NCBI GenBank assembly: GCA_903828565.1
Contig: CAIKMQ010000032.1
Span: forward strand, 186,001 to 250,000
DNA length: 64,000 bases
Direction of reading: 5' to 3'
Source of the DNA: an uncultured Leptolinea sp.
GTDB taxonomy: Bacteria > Chloroflexota > Anaerolineae > Anaerolineales > Anaerolineaceae
Part shown: positions 53,800 to 63,897 of the stretch, one piece after another
How positions within the stretch are numbered: the first letter of the stretch is position 1
How the letters are laid out: each line of letters starts with the position of its first letter
The notes under the pieces: generated by a model
Told to the model about the DNA's origin: nothing
Database searches by the model: none
Seen by the model: only the letters and a program-made list of their open reading frames with translations
Made by a program: the position numbers and the translations under genes

Positions 53800-55557
53800 T
53801 TAATCTTCCAGGCCGGTAACGTGTTTCCAGTCGCCGTGGATGCCGTTAGCGGTAACACCAAAGAAAAAGCGATTTCCTGCAGGTGTTTTCACTACCAGAT
53901 CATAAAAAGCGCCTTTTTTCTGATCCGCGCGGTGTACCAGCCCGAAATCCCCGGTCCAATCAATGGTATATATTTCGGGTTTCGCTGTTAATTCTTCGTA
54001 GCGGTCTATGGCATAATGCCAAAGCCTGCGGGCAGAGGCGCGGGTGACATTCTTTACAGTGCTGCCATTACGCAGATCGCGCATGGAATAGTACTTCACA
54101 CCATTTCTGATATCCAGCGGTAAGACTTCCACCCCGGTACGTGGAGCAATGTCTCCCTCGGGTTCTTTTTCGGGATGGGTACTCTCCTCCCGCGCTGTTT
54201 TCGGTTCAGGGGATGAATGTACAGGAGCCGTGTCTGGTTGAGTTTGCGCGTTTCGGCGCAGCACCAGACTGACGATCTCATCACGGACTGCCAACCCCGT
54301 TTCGGCTTCATCCCGGATATAGATTTTGTTATCATCCACAGCATAAGGAGAATCCGCTCCTCGTGGGATGAGCACACGCAGTAATTTCTTGCCTTTGTAT
54401 TCACTGATATCCATGGAGCAATGCAGAGGGGGGGAGATTTTGTAATTAATCTCTTTTTCCAGTGCGCTAAAGGACCCTTCCGGATCTGAAATACCCACAG
54501 GCGGCTTCTGAGTGTCGTGACTCACCCCGATGTAGAGGGTTCCGCCATTCGTATTGGCAAAGGCGCAGATATCACATACGATGGCAAAAAGCTTTCCACC
54601 TTTGGGTGACATTGATTCGTGGAAATCTTGAATGATACTGGGTCCATCTTCGAGCGCTGACTGGATAAAGTCGTAGGCAGGTTCTTCTTTCTGACGATGC
54701 GGGCGGGTTCGGGAAAAATCATTGCTCTTGAACAATTCCGCAATGGCTGAGAAACTCAGTTCAGACAGGAAAAAGTCGGTGGTTCTGTCGCCGATGCCCG
54801 GGTTTTTCTTTTTTTGCGGGTCGGAAATGATCCTGTGAGAATCTGAACCCTGGATGCAGTGCATACGCCGGGGATACTCGGGCTTTGTGCCATTGAAGAA
54901 CCAGGCAGTTGCGCGAGGTCCTTTGACCTCCAGATCCGTCACTTCCAATGCATCCAAATTAGGGTCTTGCGTGTAGGCGATTTTTGTCTGGCCACCAAAA
55001 TTGAAACCACGCATGGCAACCCCATTAGATGAATTGGCATGTGCTGCAATCGTGATACCACCAGCCATTTTGATCAGCCGATACGCGGTGATAACATCGC
55101 TGGTAGCTCCGACAGTGGCTGAGCCTTCATCCAGCAACTCAGGTGGGATGTTAAGGTTTAGCAGAAGGTGTTCGATCTCACGAACTGGTTTATCGGGAGA
55201 AAAGAGCGCAATAATGTGGAATCCGAAGGTGGCTGTAAATTCAAAGGCAGGAAGGAGGTAGATCTTGCTCAGCAGGCGGCGGTATTCATCCAGCTTGTTC
55301 TTTTCCGCTGGCATTAAGCGGTTAAGCTTTTCAAGCAGGGTGAGCTGGTCCACTTCATCGCGCATCCGGCGGTACCCGGCGACCGTATTGTGATCCGTGA
55401 TCGCAAGGACCTGGATATCCCTGGTTTCCGCCCGTTGCAGGATTTCGAGGTAAGTCGCGTCAGATTGTTGAAAATCCATGGATGCCTGGCTGTGTATATG
55501 CAGGTCCGCATTGTACCAACGCATTGTTGTTTTAGTAGGTTGTTTTCTCACAGGCAT
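53800..55557 (-). CDS. PHP-domain phosphoesterase fused to an AlbA/Schlafen-like domain
   Basis: This 585-residue protein joins two domains. Residues ~15-290 are a PHP-type metal-dependent phosphoesterase: [10 protein letters not shown] (about 17-26), [10 protein letters not shown] (about 57-66), [13 protein letters not shown] and GSDSHRI. Residues ~295-430 resemble an AlbA_2/Schlafen nucleic-acid-binding domain ([23 protein letters not shown] near 330-352, then [12 protein letters not shown]). The C-terminal ~120 residues (about 460-585) are unassigned. The combination suggests processing of nucleic acid ends or nucleotides, possibly in stress. It lies in a chain with lon and hsp20. The start at 55557 has AAGGA upstream. 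Confidence 0.82.
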   Translation of the reverse strand: MPVRKQPTKTTMRWYNADLHIHSQASMDFQQSDATYLEILQRAETRDIQVLAITDHNTVAGYRRMRDEVDQLTLLEKLNRLMPAEKNKLDEYRRLLSKIYLLPAFEFTATFGFHIIALFSPDKPVREIEHLLLNLNIPPELLDEGSATVGATSDVITAYRLIKMAGGITIAAHANSSNGVAMRGFNFGGQTKIAYTQDPNLDALEVTDLEVKGPRATAWFFNGTKPEYPRRMHCIQGSDSHRIISDPQKKKNPGIGDRTTDFFLSELSFSAIAELFKSNDFSRTRPHRQKEEPAYDFIQSALEDGPSIIQDFHESMSPKGGKLFAIVCDICAFANTNGGTLYIGVSHDTQKPPVGISDPEGSFSALEKEINYKISPPLHCSMDISEYKGKKLLRVLIPRGADSPYAVDDNKIYIRDEAETGLAVRDEIVSLVLRRNAQTQPDTAPVHSSPEPKTAREESTHPEKEPEGDIAPRTGVEVLPLDIRNGVKYYSMRDLRNGSTVKNVTRASARRLWHYAIDRYEELTAKPEIYTIDWTGDFGLVHRADQKKGAFYDLVVKTPAGNRFFFGVTANGIHGDWKHVTGLED

Positions 55558-55606
55558 CGTCCTTATTCGGTGAAGCGTTGATCATTCGTTGAGTTGATAG
55601 GAACTA

Positions 55607-58219
55607 TCATATCTCAGGTGTTGTTCCCTGCACACCTTTTACGGGTGGTGTTTCGGTTTTCTTTTTTATTGGCTTGCTCTGCGCTTTTTTTGGTGGAGAT
55701 TTGATCAAGGCAGCTTTTAAGACTTCATCCACAGTATCAGCAAAAATGAATTTTAGGGAGCCGCGAACATCTGCGGGTAATTCGTCCAGGTCGATCTCGT
55801 TTCTGCTTGGTAGGATGACCCTTTTCAAACCTGCACGATGTGCTGCCAGTACTTTTTCTTTGATCCCACCGACAGGCATGACCAGGCCGCGTAATGTGAT
55901 CTCGCCGGTCATTGCGACAAGTGGATCCACCTGTTTACCGGTGATGAGTGAAATCAGGGCGGTCGCCATGGTCACTCCAGCAGATGGGCCATCTTTCGGC
56001 TGAGCGCCCGCGGGTATATGCAGGTGCAGATCGTGCTTTTCAAAGAAATCCGGTTTGATGTTGTATGCATCCGCTTTGGAGCGAACATAAGAAAGGGCAG
56101 CTCGTGCAGATTCCTGCATGACATTACCGATGGAACCGGTAACCTGAAAGCCTTTCGCGCCGGGCATTTTGGTCGCTTCGATGAAGAGGATATCCCCGCC
56201 AACGGGGGTCCATGCCAGGCCGGTTGCCACACCGGGAAGTGAGGTGCGCATAGCAACTTCGTCATTACCGTAGTGGGTCGGTTTCCCCAGCAGATCGCGG
56301 ACCGTTCGCGCATTGACGGTTAACCGGCGGGCTTTTACTTCTGTCATTTTTGTCACGAATTTGCGGCAGATGGAGCCGATTTCACGTTCCAAATTACGCA
56401 CACCGGCTTCACGAGTATAGCTGTGGATGATCGACAGGATACCTTCATCTGTGAAAGCAATCTCTTTTTCACGTAAGCCGCTTTCCTTCAGTTGTCTGGG
56501 GATCAGGTATGTTCTGGCAATGGCTAGTTTCTCATTCTCCGTATACCCTGAGATGTCGATGATCTCCATACGGTCCAGCAGGGGACCGGGGATGGTATCC
56601 AGCTGATTGGCTGTTGTGATGAACATCACCTGGGATAAGTCGAAAGCGACTTCCATGTAATGATCACGGAAATCCGAATTCTGTTCGGGATCAAGTACTT
56701 CGAGCAGCGCGGATCCGGGATCACCATGAAAATCGAATGTCAGCTTGTCGATCTCGTCGAGCATGAACACAGGATTGCGCGAATCGGATCTGCGGATGGC
56801 TTGTAATACTCGACCCGGCATAGAGCCGATATAGGTGCGCCTGTGGCCACGAATCTCTGCCTCATCTCGAACACCACCAAGAGAAACACGAATGAATTTC
56901 CGTCCGAGTGCGCGAGCGATTGATTGGCCCAGGGATGTCTTGCCAACGCCCGGTGGCCCGACAAAGCACAGGATGACCCCTTCGCGCATTTTTCGGATAT
57001 AGTCTTTGGACTGGTTCTTTACTTTGTCTGCCTGTCTTTCCTGACGTAACCTGCGGACTGCCAGGTATTCCAGTATTCTTTCTTTCACATCCGTCAATCC
57101 GTAATGATCTTCGTCCAGAACCTGGCGGGCATGTGCAATATCCAGGTTATCTTCGGTGCTGTGAGACCAGGGCAGAGTGACCAGCCAATCCAGATAGGTG
57201 CGAATGACACCATACTCCGCTGCAGCGGATGGCAGGCGGGAAAGCCGTTCCAACTCGCGCCGGGCTTGTTTGTGTGCTTCATCCGGCATATGAGCTGCTT
57301 CGATCTTTTTCCTGAATTCTTCTACATCAGCAGACTGCTCATCTCCCTCGCCCAATTCATTTTGGATGGCTTTCAACTGCTCGCGTAAAAAGTATTCACG
57401 TTGTACTTTATCAATCTCTGAACGGGCCTTGTTCTGGATCATCTGGCCCAGTTCCAACACTTCACCTTCGCGAGCCAGAATGGCAACCAGCTTATGCAGC
57501 TTATCTGTGGTGGAATCCATTTCAAGGATTTCTTGCGCCTCTTCTACTTCCATCCGTTGGAAATTAGATATGACGTATGCCGTCTGAAGCGGATCTTCGA
57601 GAGATGAGATGGAGGATGCAAGTTCTGAGGGGATCGAGGGGACCAGTTCAGAGATGTGCTCAAACTGATTGCGGGCATTTCGCGCAAGAGCTTCGATCTC
57701 CAGGCCTGTTTCCTGTTTTTCAGGGATTAGTTCGATGTGGGCTTTGAGGAATGGCTCCTTCTGGGTGAATTCCTTTAATTTGAAGCGAGCCAATCCCTGT
57801 ATCAGTAGGCGAATGGTGCCGTCGGGTGCTCTGAAAAGACGGCTGATCACCGCTACTGTACCGATGGTGTACAGGTCATCAGGGCCGGGTGCTTCGATTT
57901 CAGGATCCCTGGAAGCCACCAGGCCGACAATCCGATCCTTGGATACCACATCATCCACCAGGCGGATGGAGCGTTGTTGACCGATCGTCAGAGGGACGGT
58001 CGTCTCTGGGTAAACGACGACGCCACGGAGGGGAAGGATGGGCATTTCTTGTGGCAAATTTGCCAGCAGGTCATCTTCAGAGCTGTTGTCTTCATCCTGT
58101 CCCGGATTGATGGTTGTCATGATCGGCTCGAGCAGCATTTCCTGCATATTCCGATAATCATCACTGATCCAGTCCATGTCTTCTTCAAAGTCAAACCATT
58201 TCGATGCGGGCATTTTCAC
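55607..58219 (-). CDS. lon: ATP-dependent protease Lon
   Basis: This 870-residue Lon protease degrades damaged proteins. An acidic ~55-residue N-terminal extension precedes the LON substrate domain ([19 protein letters not shown], about 63-81). The AAA+ module has Walker [16 protein letters not shown] near 421, and the proteolytic domain has the catalytic serine in [14 protein letters not shown] near 749, with the lysine in [15 protein letters not shown] near 788. It overlaps the hsp20 gene by 4 nt. Lon with a small heat shock protein suggests a shared stress-protection transcript. Confidence 0.96.
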   Translation of the reverse strand: MKMPASKWFDFEEDMDWISDDYRNMQEMLLEPIMTTINPGQDEDNSSEDDLLANLPQEMPILPLRGVVVYPETTVPLTIGQQRSIRLVDDVVSKDRIVGLVASRDPEIEAPGPDDLYTIGTVAVISRLFRAPDGTIRLLIQGLARFKLKEFTQKEPFLKAHIELIPEKQETGLEIEALARNARNQFEHISELVPSIPSELASSISSLEDPLQTAYVISNFQRMEVEEAQEILEMDSTTDKLHKLVAILAREGEVLELGQMIQNKARSEIDKVQREYFLREQLKAIQNELGEGDEQSADVEEFRKKIEAAHMPDEAHKQARRELERLSRLPSAAAEYGVIRTYLDWLVTLPWSHSTEDNLDIAHARQVLDEDHYGLTDVKERILEYLAVRRLRQERQADKVKNQSKDYIRKMREGVILCFVGPPGVGKTSLGQSIARALGRKFIRVSLGGVRDEAEIRGHRRTYIGSMPGRVLQAIRRSDSRNPVFMLDEIDKLTFDFHGDPGSALLEVLDPEQNSDFRDHYMEVAFDLSQVMFITTANQLDTIPGPLLDRMEIIDISGYTENEKLAIARTYLIPRQLKESGLREKEIAFTDEGILSIIHSYTREAGVRNLEREIGSICRKFVTKMTEVKARRLTVNARTVRDLLGKPTHYGNDEVAMRTSLPGVATGLAWTPVGGDILFIEATKMPGAKGFQVTGSIGNVMQESARAALSYVRSKADAYNIKPDFFEKHDLHLHIPAGAQPKDGPSAGVTMATALISLITGKQVDPLVAMTGEITLRGLVMPVGGIKEKVLAAHRAGLKRVILPSRNEIDLDELPADVRGSLKFIFADTVDEVLKAALIKSPPKKAQSKPIKKKTETPPVKGVQGTTPEI

Positions 58220-58650
58220 TCTTCTTTGATCTTTATATGAATGGGTTTTACCCTGGGCATGGTGATTATTAAAAAACCATCTTCGTATTCTGCCAGAACC
58301 TGTTCTACTTCAACAGGGGTGGGTAATTGGATCACAGTGCGGAAGTTACCGTAAGGAATTTCCATTTGATGATAACCGCGAGGCATGGGCAGGTCCGGAC
58401 GGATGCCGCTAACTTCCAGTCGCTGGTCTGCCAGGCTGATAACAAATTCTTCAGTATTCATACCGGCGATCTCGATCCTTACAAGGTAACTATCTTCTGT
58501 TTCGTATAGATCCGTTGGCGGATGCCAGTTGTGCGGCCGCGACGGATGCTTGGTAATAGATTTAGGCTCTCGAAGCTCGATATATCCACCACCGGATTTA
58601 TCTGCTGAATACAGAATTGATATGTGCATTAAGATATTCATTTCACACAC
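58216..58650 (-). CDS. Small heat shock protein (Hsp20/alpha-crystallin)
   Basis: This protein of up to 144 residues has an alpha-crystallin domain from about 40 to 135. [18 protein letters not shown] (about 47-64) begins it, [10 protein letters not shown] (about 101-110) carries the conserved core strand, and the C terminus [10 protein letters not shown] has the I-x-I-type anchoring motif. Alternative starts exist at 58650 (GTG), 58641 and 58629 (ATG), none with a strong ribosome site, so the N terminus is uncertain. It is the first gene of the chain that continues into lon. Confidence 0.88.
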   Translation of the reverse strand: MCEMNILMHISILYSADKSGGGYIELREPKSITKHPSRPHNWHPPTDLYETEDSYLVRIEIAGMNTEEFVISLADQRLEVSGIRPDLPMPRGYHQMEIPYGNFRTVIQLPTPVEVEQVLAEYEDGFLIITMPRVKPIHIKIKEE

Positions 58651-58695
58651 GCAGAGAAAGGAAATTCGGATACATTGAGATGATCATACATCTTT

Positions 58696-58701
58696 ATTAT
58701 A
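58696..58701 (-). promoter_or_regulatory. Candidate -10 box of hsp20-lon
   Basis: A perfect TATAAT on the minus strand lies about 46-67 bp before the possible hsp20 starts. No good -35 box was seen, and no clear CIRCE or HAIR element was found. Confidence 0.4.
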
Positions 58702-58745
58702 TAAAATTTATTGGAACAAAGATAATGATTTATCCCCTGAATAGG

Positions 58746-58818
58746 TGCCCCGGGAGAGACTCGAACTCTCAACCAACAGCTTAGAAGGCTGCTGCTCTGT
58801 CCATTGAGCTACCAGGGC
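58746..58818 (-). tRNA. tRNA-Arg (anticodon TCT)
   Basis: On the minus strand this folds as a complete 73-nt tRNA. The acceptor stem is GCCCTGG/CCGGGGC with one T-G pair. The D arm is present. The anticodon loop CTTCTAA gives anticodon TCT, and the T arm GAGAG-TTCGAGT-CTCTC is intact. The discriminator is A, and CCA is not encoded. Confidence 0.97.
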
Positions 58819-58830
58819 AGGCAAGTCAAA

Positions 58831-58877
58831 ATTCTACCATATTCTATGATGAATATGGACAATGCTGTTTCGCATTG
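58831..58877 (-). promoter_or_regulatory. Two hairpins and an extended -10 upstream of tRNA-Arg
   Basis: On the minus strand TGG precedes TAGAAT (58831-58836), a possible tRNA promoter. Two perfect inverted repeats lie between it and the 144-residue gene: CAATGC/GCATTG (58860-58877) and CCATATTC/GAATATGG (58837-58858). The second is followed by TAGAATTTTG, so one or both may be a weak terminator for that gene. Confidence 0.5.
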
Positions 58878-58886
58878 AGCTTAGAA

Positions 58887-59321
58887 CTATTGATGGCAGG
58901 GGCGGATGCCCATAAAAACGCGTCCACCGGAAAGCAGGCGCAGGATGGTATCCCCGGTTTTACCGGTGAGCGCTGCCAGATCATTGGGAGTCATGGGGGT
59001 ATTCCCGGTCGACAGGAAAATCCGGAAAACATTATCCACGACACTGTGAGTGGCTTCCACAAACCCTTCCTGTCGTGAACAGTGCGTCATCAGGTTTTGC
59101 TGCAAACCATCTACCTGATGGATTTCCGCTGTTACCGGATCTACAAAATCGATCAGTTTTCCTTCTTCTTCGAGGGAGAATAGTTGCTGGTGTTCAAGGC
59201 AGAGGTAATCGTGAAGGAAAACACGCCAGTTGCTGTCATGGTCTTTCCACCAGGCGAAGTCTATATGGAAGGGAGTACTCGGTGTCGGGCGGACAATGCT
59301 AAAGGATGGTTGGTCTGGCAT
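58887..59321 (-). CDS. Protein of unknown function
   Basis: This 144-residue protein is not recognised. A central segment (about 20-70) is aromatic and acidic (WWKDHDSNWRVFLHDYLCLEH), and the C-terminal ~40 residues (PMTPNDLAALTGKTGDTILRLL, about 108-129) look like a helix-turn-helix. No signal peptide or membrane segment is seen. The ATG at 59321 follows AGGAG by 5 nt; a GTG at 59327 would overlap the upstream gene by 4 nt. It is the second of a pair with the 527-residue unknown gene, and the two share one promoter. It may therefore be a small DNA-binding partner (inference). Confidence 0.75.
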   Translation of the reverse strand: MPDQPSFSIVRPTPSTPFHIDFAWWKDHDSNWRVFLHDYLCLEHQQLFSLEEEGKLIDFVDPVTAEIHQVDGLQQNLMTHCSRQEGFVEATHSVVDNVFRIFLSTGNTPMTPNDLAALTGKTGDTILRLLSGGRVFMGIRPCHQ

Positions 59322-59323
59322 GA

Positions 59324-60907
59324 TCACTCCTGAGATGTTTCTTCATTCAAGCGGAAGTACAGATCGCCAACATGGGTAAATTGCGGATCCTGTACAAGGT
59401 GCTTAAAAATGACAGCCAGTGGAATCCGGCGGATGACATTGACCGTGGCAAACAATTCAATTGCGTGTAAATTCCCCTGCGGGTTGAGCTTGGTTAATTC
59501 GCGGGCAATATGCAATATCGCCTGGTCGGTTGCCTGGCGGGATTTACTGCCTTGCGACCAGGACCGATCCAGGGCATCTATATCCGGGATGGCCGTAGTC
59601 ATTTGTTCATCATACTGGGTGTTGATCTGTTGCTTCAATAGCGCCAGCACAACGCCGCCATCCGCACCTACAAGAGCTGTGCGTACCCATTCTTTGGCGG
59701 GGCGTCGTTTGTTTGCATTGACCAATACTTTACCGTCCGGGTCTGCCTGATAGATTGTGAGCACGCTGCCTGGTAGGAGCCCGTTATCCAGATACCATTT
59801 TCTCAAGCCGGCGACATAATGATGCGGGCGAACAACCCAGCCCGGAATGAGGGTTTTTGTGTCCTGGTCGATGAATTCAAACTTTATCCGGGGTGATTCA
59901 AAAGATGTTGGGAAGAGGTGATCCGTGCGGCAATTGAGCGGTAACGTCCCGGCGCGCCAGTGCGGGAAGGTCAGCACAAGCGTAACTTCTTTTTCTTCCT
60001 TAACTTCAGTTCCGTCAAAACAATCATCATCCAGTTGTGAGATGGCGCGCATCATCTGCACACTGAAGCCACTACCATCCACTTCTTCCTCGGGATACTG
60101 CAGATAGGAAGGTGTTTTACGAACGTCTTCAGGTTCTAGCTTTTCAAGAAACCATAATACTTCACCCGCTGGGCCGACTTCATCGAAACGGGAATCATCG
60201 TGCAGTGCCTGGTTCAGTGAGAATTCAAGCAATACCTGGTTAGCCATCCCCTTCAGATCTAATTGATCGATGAGATTGGCAGTTGTCAGGGGTCCACCGC
60301 CAGCCATATCCAAGATTGCCTCTGCTAGGTTCAGGTGACCTACATTGATATCCATCAGAAGGGAGCGATGGAACCAGAGAGCAGCCACGGTAACCAGGTC
60401 CTCATCCTGCTCCATGGCAGCAACCAGGTTGTTTGTCAATGGCGTAGTGAAATCCTGCAGTATTTTCTTTGCATCCAGGTATTCCATACCGGGGAGAGTA
60501 TCTTGTGAGTTGTTCAGCTCATGTTCAGGAAGGTAGCTGGCAAAAGAACGAATGAGGCCATTTTCAAATTCGACATCGATCACCTGAAAAGGAGACATAC
60601 CGGGGTTATTAGCCGGGCGGATGGATTTCACCTGGCCGCGTTCCCAGTTGTGACGGCTGAAGATTAAAAATTCGCCGGGAGTGTGAGTATCCTGCGGCAG
60701 ATAAAGCCGGCCTGCATTGCTTTTGGAACTGGAAAGATGCTTCTTCTCAATGGCTACCCGTTTTTCTATGGTGAGCCTTAGGAGAACCTCAATACTCTGT
60801 GGGGTCTCAAGCTCAAAAAGGGTATTCTTGATGAAATCCAGGTCTTCAGTGGAAAACTGGTAAGTTAACCAAAAATTACTATCGATGGAAATTGGGGCAG
60901 ATGACAT
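59324..60907 (-). CDS. Large protein of unknown function
   Basis: This 527-residue protein is not recognised. It is soluble and acidic, with no membrane helix, signal peptide or cofactor motif. A central part (about 200-290) has helical stretches of winged-helix-like appearance (GGPLTTANLIDQLDLKGM), and the C-terminal ~110 residues include a helical stretch (QATDQAILHIARELTKLNPQG). A mid-region PHHYVAGLRKWYLDNGLLPG near 375-394 is unusual. The gene has its own consensus promoter and is followed by the 144-residue gene with a 4-nt overlap option. A DNA- or RNA-linked role is only a guess. Confidence 0.78.
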   Translation of the reverse strand: MSSAPISIDSNFWLTYQFSTEDLDFIKNTLFELETPQSIEVLLRLTIEKRVAIEKKHLSSSKSNAGRLYLPQDTHTPGEFLIFSRHNWERGQVKSIRPANNPGMSPFQVIDVEFENGLIRSFASYLPEHELNNSQDTLPGMEYLDAKKILQDFTTPLTNNLVAAMEQDEDLVTVAALWFHRSLLMDINVGHLNLAEAILDMAGGGPLTTANLIDQLDLKGMANQVLLEFSLNQALHDDSRFDEVGPAGEVLWFLEKLEPEDVRKTPSYLQYPEEEVDGSGFSVQMMRAISQLDDDCFDGTEVKEEKEVTLVLTFPHWRAGTLPLNCRTDHLFPTSFESPRIKFEFIDQDTKTLIPGWVVRPHHYVAGLRKWYLDNGLLPGSVLTIYQADPDGKVLVNANKRRPAKEWVRTALVGADGGVVLALLKQQINTQYDEQMTTAIPDIDALDRSWSQGSKSRQATDQAILHIARELTKLNPQGNLHAIELFATVNVIRRIPLAVIFKHLVQDPQFTHVGDLYFRLNEETSQE

Positions 60908-60951
60908 GCGCTGTCATGATCCTTCGTGCAAAAGTCTATTGTTGCGAATGA

Positions 60952-60980
60952 ATTATACCTTAGGGAAGTACCACCGGCAA
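60952..60980 (-). promoter_or_regulatory. Promoter of the two unknown genes
   Basis: On the minus strand TTGCCG (60975-60980) and a perfect TATAAT (60952-60957) are 17 bp apart, about 45 bp before the 527-residue protein's ATG. The -35 box lies beside the terminator of the next gene. Confidence 0.75.
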
Positions 60981-60982
60981 GA

Positions 60983-61018
60983 AAAAACACGGGTGTGGTT
61001 GCCCACACCCGTGTTTTT
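60983..61018 (-). terminator. Terminator after the decarboxylase operon's last visible gene
   Basis: A perfect 16-bp stem (AAAAACACGGGTGTGG/CCACACCCGTGTTTTT) with a TTGC loop lies 14 nt after the stop of the 245-residue gene. The T run on the minus strand is supplied by the stem's own T-rich arm. It also works in the opposite direction by sequence. Confidence 0.88.
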
Positions 61019-61031
61019 GACGTTGAGACGA

Positions 61032-61769
61032 TTATACAGTGATCTCGTCTGGAGCGCGCATGACAGCATTGGCTTTCTTGACGCTGTCGGGGACATTGAA
61101 GTCCAGGTCGGCGCCGACCATCTGCTGGATGTATTTCTTGACAGCGGAATCCCAGTACTTCTTGGTGACGTAGTACACGCGCGCGCCACCCAGCTCGTGC
61201 TGGTATTCTGGCCAGGGGTAAGAAGGCTGAGCCATGCCGAGGCCCCAGCGCATCCAACCATTGTAGCTTTCGTAGGTTGCCCACCATTCCTTGTTCTTCA
61301 GGATCTCGAAACCGTAGTAGGCCTTGGCATAGTACATAACTGCGCCAATGCGTCCGCCACGGGTGAGAGCCATGGTGTGCAGGGAAATGTTGACATCTTC
61401 GTTCATCAAGCGGCCATTAGCCAGGCCGACCCACAAGCCGTCGATCAGACCGACCAGGTGATAGGGATCCTTGAGGCGCTGGCGATACCAGCCAAGGATC
61501 TCGGCATAGACACGGGCACCAACGATATCATAGAAGTCATGATCCACGTCCATATACTTCTTGATGTGTTCCATCATCAGCGGTGCTTCTTCCAGCTTGG
61601 CTTCGCGGATGTACAGGATCTGTTCTTTACCTTCTTTGGTCTTCATCTTCACCATGGCATCCGGGAAATGCGGGATGTTCATGGGAGGAGCCTGGAGCAG
61701 GGGTTCGACTTCGCGTACGTCGATCTTCAGCTCTTCAACAGATACTTTCTCGGGGGGTTCAAGTCTCAC
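61032..61769 (-). CDS. GNAT-like protein of a decarboxylase operon
   Basis: This 245-residue protein is not assigned with certainty. The central part (about 50-150) looks GNAT-like: ILYIREAKLEEAPLMMEHI (about 51-69) as first strand and helix, VGLIDGLWVGLANGR (about 105-119), and a GGRIGAVMYYAKAYYGFE stretch (about 138-155) where acetyltransferases bind CoA phosphates. The C-terminal ~70 residues (PWPEYQHELGGARVYYVTK) are aromatic and unusual. It is the last gene of the run carrier-decarboxylase beta-cyclase-this, with a 40-nt gap, and a strong terminator follows. Its link to decarboxylation is unknown; CoA binding would be consistent with a CoA-ester pathway (inference). Confidence 0.6.
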   Translation of the reverse strand: MRLEPPEKVSVEELKIDVREVEPLLQAPPMNIPHFPDAMVKMKTKEGKEQILYIREAKLEEAPLMMEHIKKYMDVDHDFYDIVGARVYAEILGWYRQRLKDPYHLVGLIDGLWVGLANGRLMNEDVNISLHTMALTRGGRIGAVMYYAKAYYGFEILKNKEWWATYESYNGWMRWGLGMAQPSYPWPEYQHELGGARVYYVTKKYWDSAVKKYIQQMVGADLDFNVPDSVKKANAVMRAPDEITV

Positions 61770-61809
61770 TTTAGTTCTCCTTCATAGAAAATTGATAAAT
61801 GTGTCCAGA

Positions 61810-62682
61810 TCAGATCTTGGACAGTTTGTTCAGCCTATCTACGTGGGTTGGATCGTAGGCATCACCAAATTTAGTTTTTGGCAGCGTGGCAGCTTTTTTC
61901 ATGATCTCGTCGTATTCATTATCTTCGACGAAAGCAACTGCACGGCCAATGGAGGCTTCCCCATCTACAAAGCGCCAGGGGAAGAAACCGATCTTCACGC
62001 GCCGGTTCAACAGCAGGTCAATCTGACCGCCAAAGCATTCAGCGTGGATGATGGATTTGGGGAAGAGGTCAATATGCATCAGCTGATACTTGGAAGGGTC
62101 GTAGAATTCAGCGATGGGTTTTTTGTAGAGTTTTTCAAAGACTTTTTCGGCTTCGGCGCGCTGACGCGGCATCCAGTCGCGGATGATGGTATTCATCGGG
62201 TGATCGGCGGAACCACAGTCAACGGCGATCCAGCGCAGTTTTTTGGCTTTTGCCCAGTCGGCAAATTCCTGATCTGGACCTGGATGTTTCACCATATAGC
62301 GGATCTCGTCAGCAGTGGGCATATCCCAGCCGAAGTGATGATAACCGGTGTGGATGACGAGAATATCGCCTTCTTTGACTTCCACACGATCTTCAATCAT
62401 CTTGGGGGTGTAGACCTGGTAGTCACCGACTGCATCGGAAAGATCAACGATGGCAGCATCGTGTACCAGATAGTCAAGATCCAATTCGGCCATATCTTTA
62501 CCAGCGGTAAAGAAGTGGATCTCGCCATCCATGTGAGTGCCCAGATGGTTGGAGTGCGTGAGCAGCTGGCCATTTGCGCCATTGGGAGCAAGCCGCTTGA
62601 AGTACTTTACCTGGAGAGGCTCGTAAGTCGGCCAGGCGGGTGTACCAATACCCAGGGGGATGGTCAAATCAATCAGTTTCAT
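61810..62682 (-). CDS. Cyclase-family (kynurenine formamidase-like) metal hydrolase
   Basis: This 290-residue protein belongs to the cyclase/KynB-type hydrolases, which open amide or cyclic ester bonds with metal. The HxGTHxD motif is seen as NHLGTHMDGEIHF (about 46-58). LVIHTGYHHFGW (about 108-119) and the late SIIHAECFGGQIDLL (about 212-226) give further His/Glu. The length is slightly longer than bacterial formamidases. It lies between the decarboxylase beta subunit and the GNAT-like gene on the same strand. Because the pathway is unknown, the substrate is not assigned; a ring-opening or amide-cleaving step before or after decarboxylation is plausible. Confidence 0.85.
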   Translation of the reverse strand: MKLIDLTIPLGIGTPAWPTYEPLQVKYFKRLAPNGANGQLLTHSNHLGTHMDGEIHFFTAGKDMAELDLDYLVHDAAIVDLSDAVGDYQVYTPKMIEDRVEVKEGDILVIHTGYHHFGWDMPTADEIRYMVKHPGPDQEFADWAKAKKLRWIAVDCGSADHPMNTIIRDWMPRQRAEAEKVFEKLYKKPIAEFYDPSKYQLMHIDLFPKSIIHAECFGGQIDLLLNRRVKIGFFPWRFVDGEASIGRAVAFVEDNEYDEIMKKAATLPKTKFGDAYDPTHVDRLNKLSKI

Positions 62683-62765
62683 ATCTATCTCCTTGTCTTA
62701 TCGATTCGAACGCTCATTGATTAACACTGCAAAGTTGAATTGGACACTCTACCTTGCAGTAAGGA

Positions 62766-63890
62766 TTACATGGCACCGCTCATCACGGCCAGAACAATAC
62801 CTCCAGCAATTACGCTGGCTACCTGGCCAGCAGCATTCGCTCCCATGGCATGCATCAGCAGGAAGTTCTCAAAATCATGTTCAGAAACAAAGCGCTGTAC
62901 GATGCGGGCGGACATCGGGAAGGCGGAATCGCCAGCCGCACCGATCAAGGGGTTGAACTTTCCACCTGAGAAGAAGTTCATCATCTTGCCAAGCAGAATA
63001 CCACCGACAGCGTCCATCACGAAAGCAAACAAACCCATTGCAAAGATGAGCAGCGTTTGGGGTTGGAGGAAGGAATGACCTTCCATTGTTGAGCCAATGA
63101 CGATACCCAGGAAGAGAGATACCAGGTTGGCGAGAGTGGATTCAGCGGCTTCACTCAGGCTATCCACTACCAATGCTTCACGCAGCAGGTTACCAAACAT
63201 CAGAGCAGCAATCAATGGAGAAGCCTGGGGAGCAATGAGCGAGACGATGATCGTCATCACGATCGGGAAGAGGATGCGCAGGGTGCGGGAGAGTTTTTTG
63301 CGGGAATACGGCATACGAATAGTTCGCTCAGCCTTGGATGTCATCAGGCGCATGACAGGAGGCTTGATGATGGGGATGAGCGACATGTATGTATAGGCGC
63401 AGACCGTGATTGGCGCCATCAACTCTGGAGCCAGCTTAGAAGAGACATAAATGGATGTTGGCCCATCGATCGCGCCGATGATACCAATCGAAGCTGCCTG
63501 TTTGAGCGGGAACCCGAGCAGGATAGCGATCATCAACGTGATAAAGATGCCAAACTGACCGGCAGCACCGAGGATTGCCATCTTCGGGTTTTCCATCAGG
63601 GGGCCGAAATCTGTCATGGCTCCAACGGAGATGAAAATGAAGATCGGGAATAACTCGGTATCGATACCAGCTGATTTCAGAATACCCAGGAAACCGCCTG
63701 CATCCGTAACACCGGTGAGAGGTAAATTAGCCAGAATGGCACCAAAACCGATAGGGAGAAGCAGGATAGGCTCGTAGTCCTTGTTGATGGCTAGCCAGAT
63801 TAGGACGCCACCGATCAACATCATGACTACGTTCTGCCACTCCAGGCTAGATATGGCTTGAGCGAGAACGCGGAGGTTAGATAAATCCAT
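62766..63890 (-). CDS. Sodium-pumping decarboxylase beta subunit (OadB/GcdB family)
   Basis: This 374-residue integral membrane subunit belongs to the biotin-dependent decarboxylases that couple carboxyl-group removal from biotin to sodium export. It has about nine hydrophobic helices. The family signatures IGAIDGPTSIYVSSKLAPEL (about 136-155) and GAAGDSAFPMSARIVQRF (about 318-335) are intact, and NAAGQVASVIAGGIVLA closes the protein. The biotin carrier fragment begins 7 nt upstream, as in oadA-carrier-oadB type loci. Whether the partner carboxyltransferase uses oxaloacetate, methylmalonyl-CoA, glutaconyl-CoA or another substrate cannot be told from this window. Confidence 0.93.
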   Translation of the reverse strand: MDLSNLRVLAQAISSLEWQNVVMMLIGGVLIWLAINKDYEPILLLPIGFGAILANLPLTGVTDAGGFLGILKSAGIDTELFPIFIFISVGAMTDFGPLMENPKMAILGAAGQFGIFITLMIAILLGFPLKQAASIGIIGAIDGPTSIYVSSKLAPELMAPITVCAYTYMSLIPIIKPPVMRLMTSKAERTIRMPYSRKKLSRTLRILFPIVMTIIVSLIAPQASPLIAALMFGNLLREALVVDSLSEAAESTLANLVSLFLGIVIGSTMEGHSFLQPQTLLIFAMGLFAFVMDAVGGILLGKMMNFFSGGKFNPLIGAAGDSAFPMSARIVQRFVSEHDFENFLLMHAMGANAAGQVASVIAGGIVLAVMSGAM

Positions 63891-63897
63891 ATCAACC

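Noticed and set aside
61561-62724. Plus-strand open frame of 387 aa across the cyclase gene, and one of 300 aa at 60885-61787
   Set aside because: Both are antisense to genes with conserved families and tight operon spacing. Their sequences lack recognisable motifs, so they are chance open frames.
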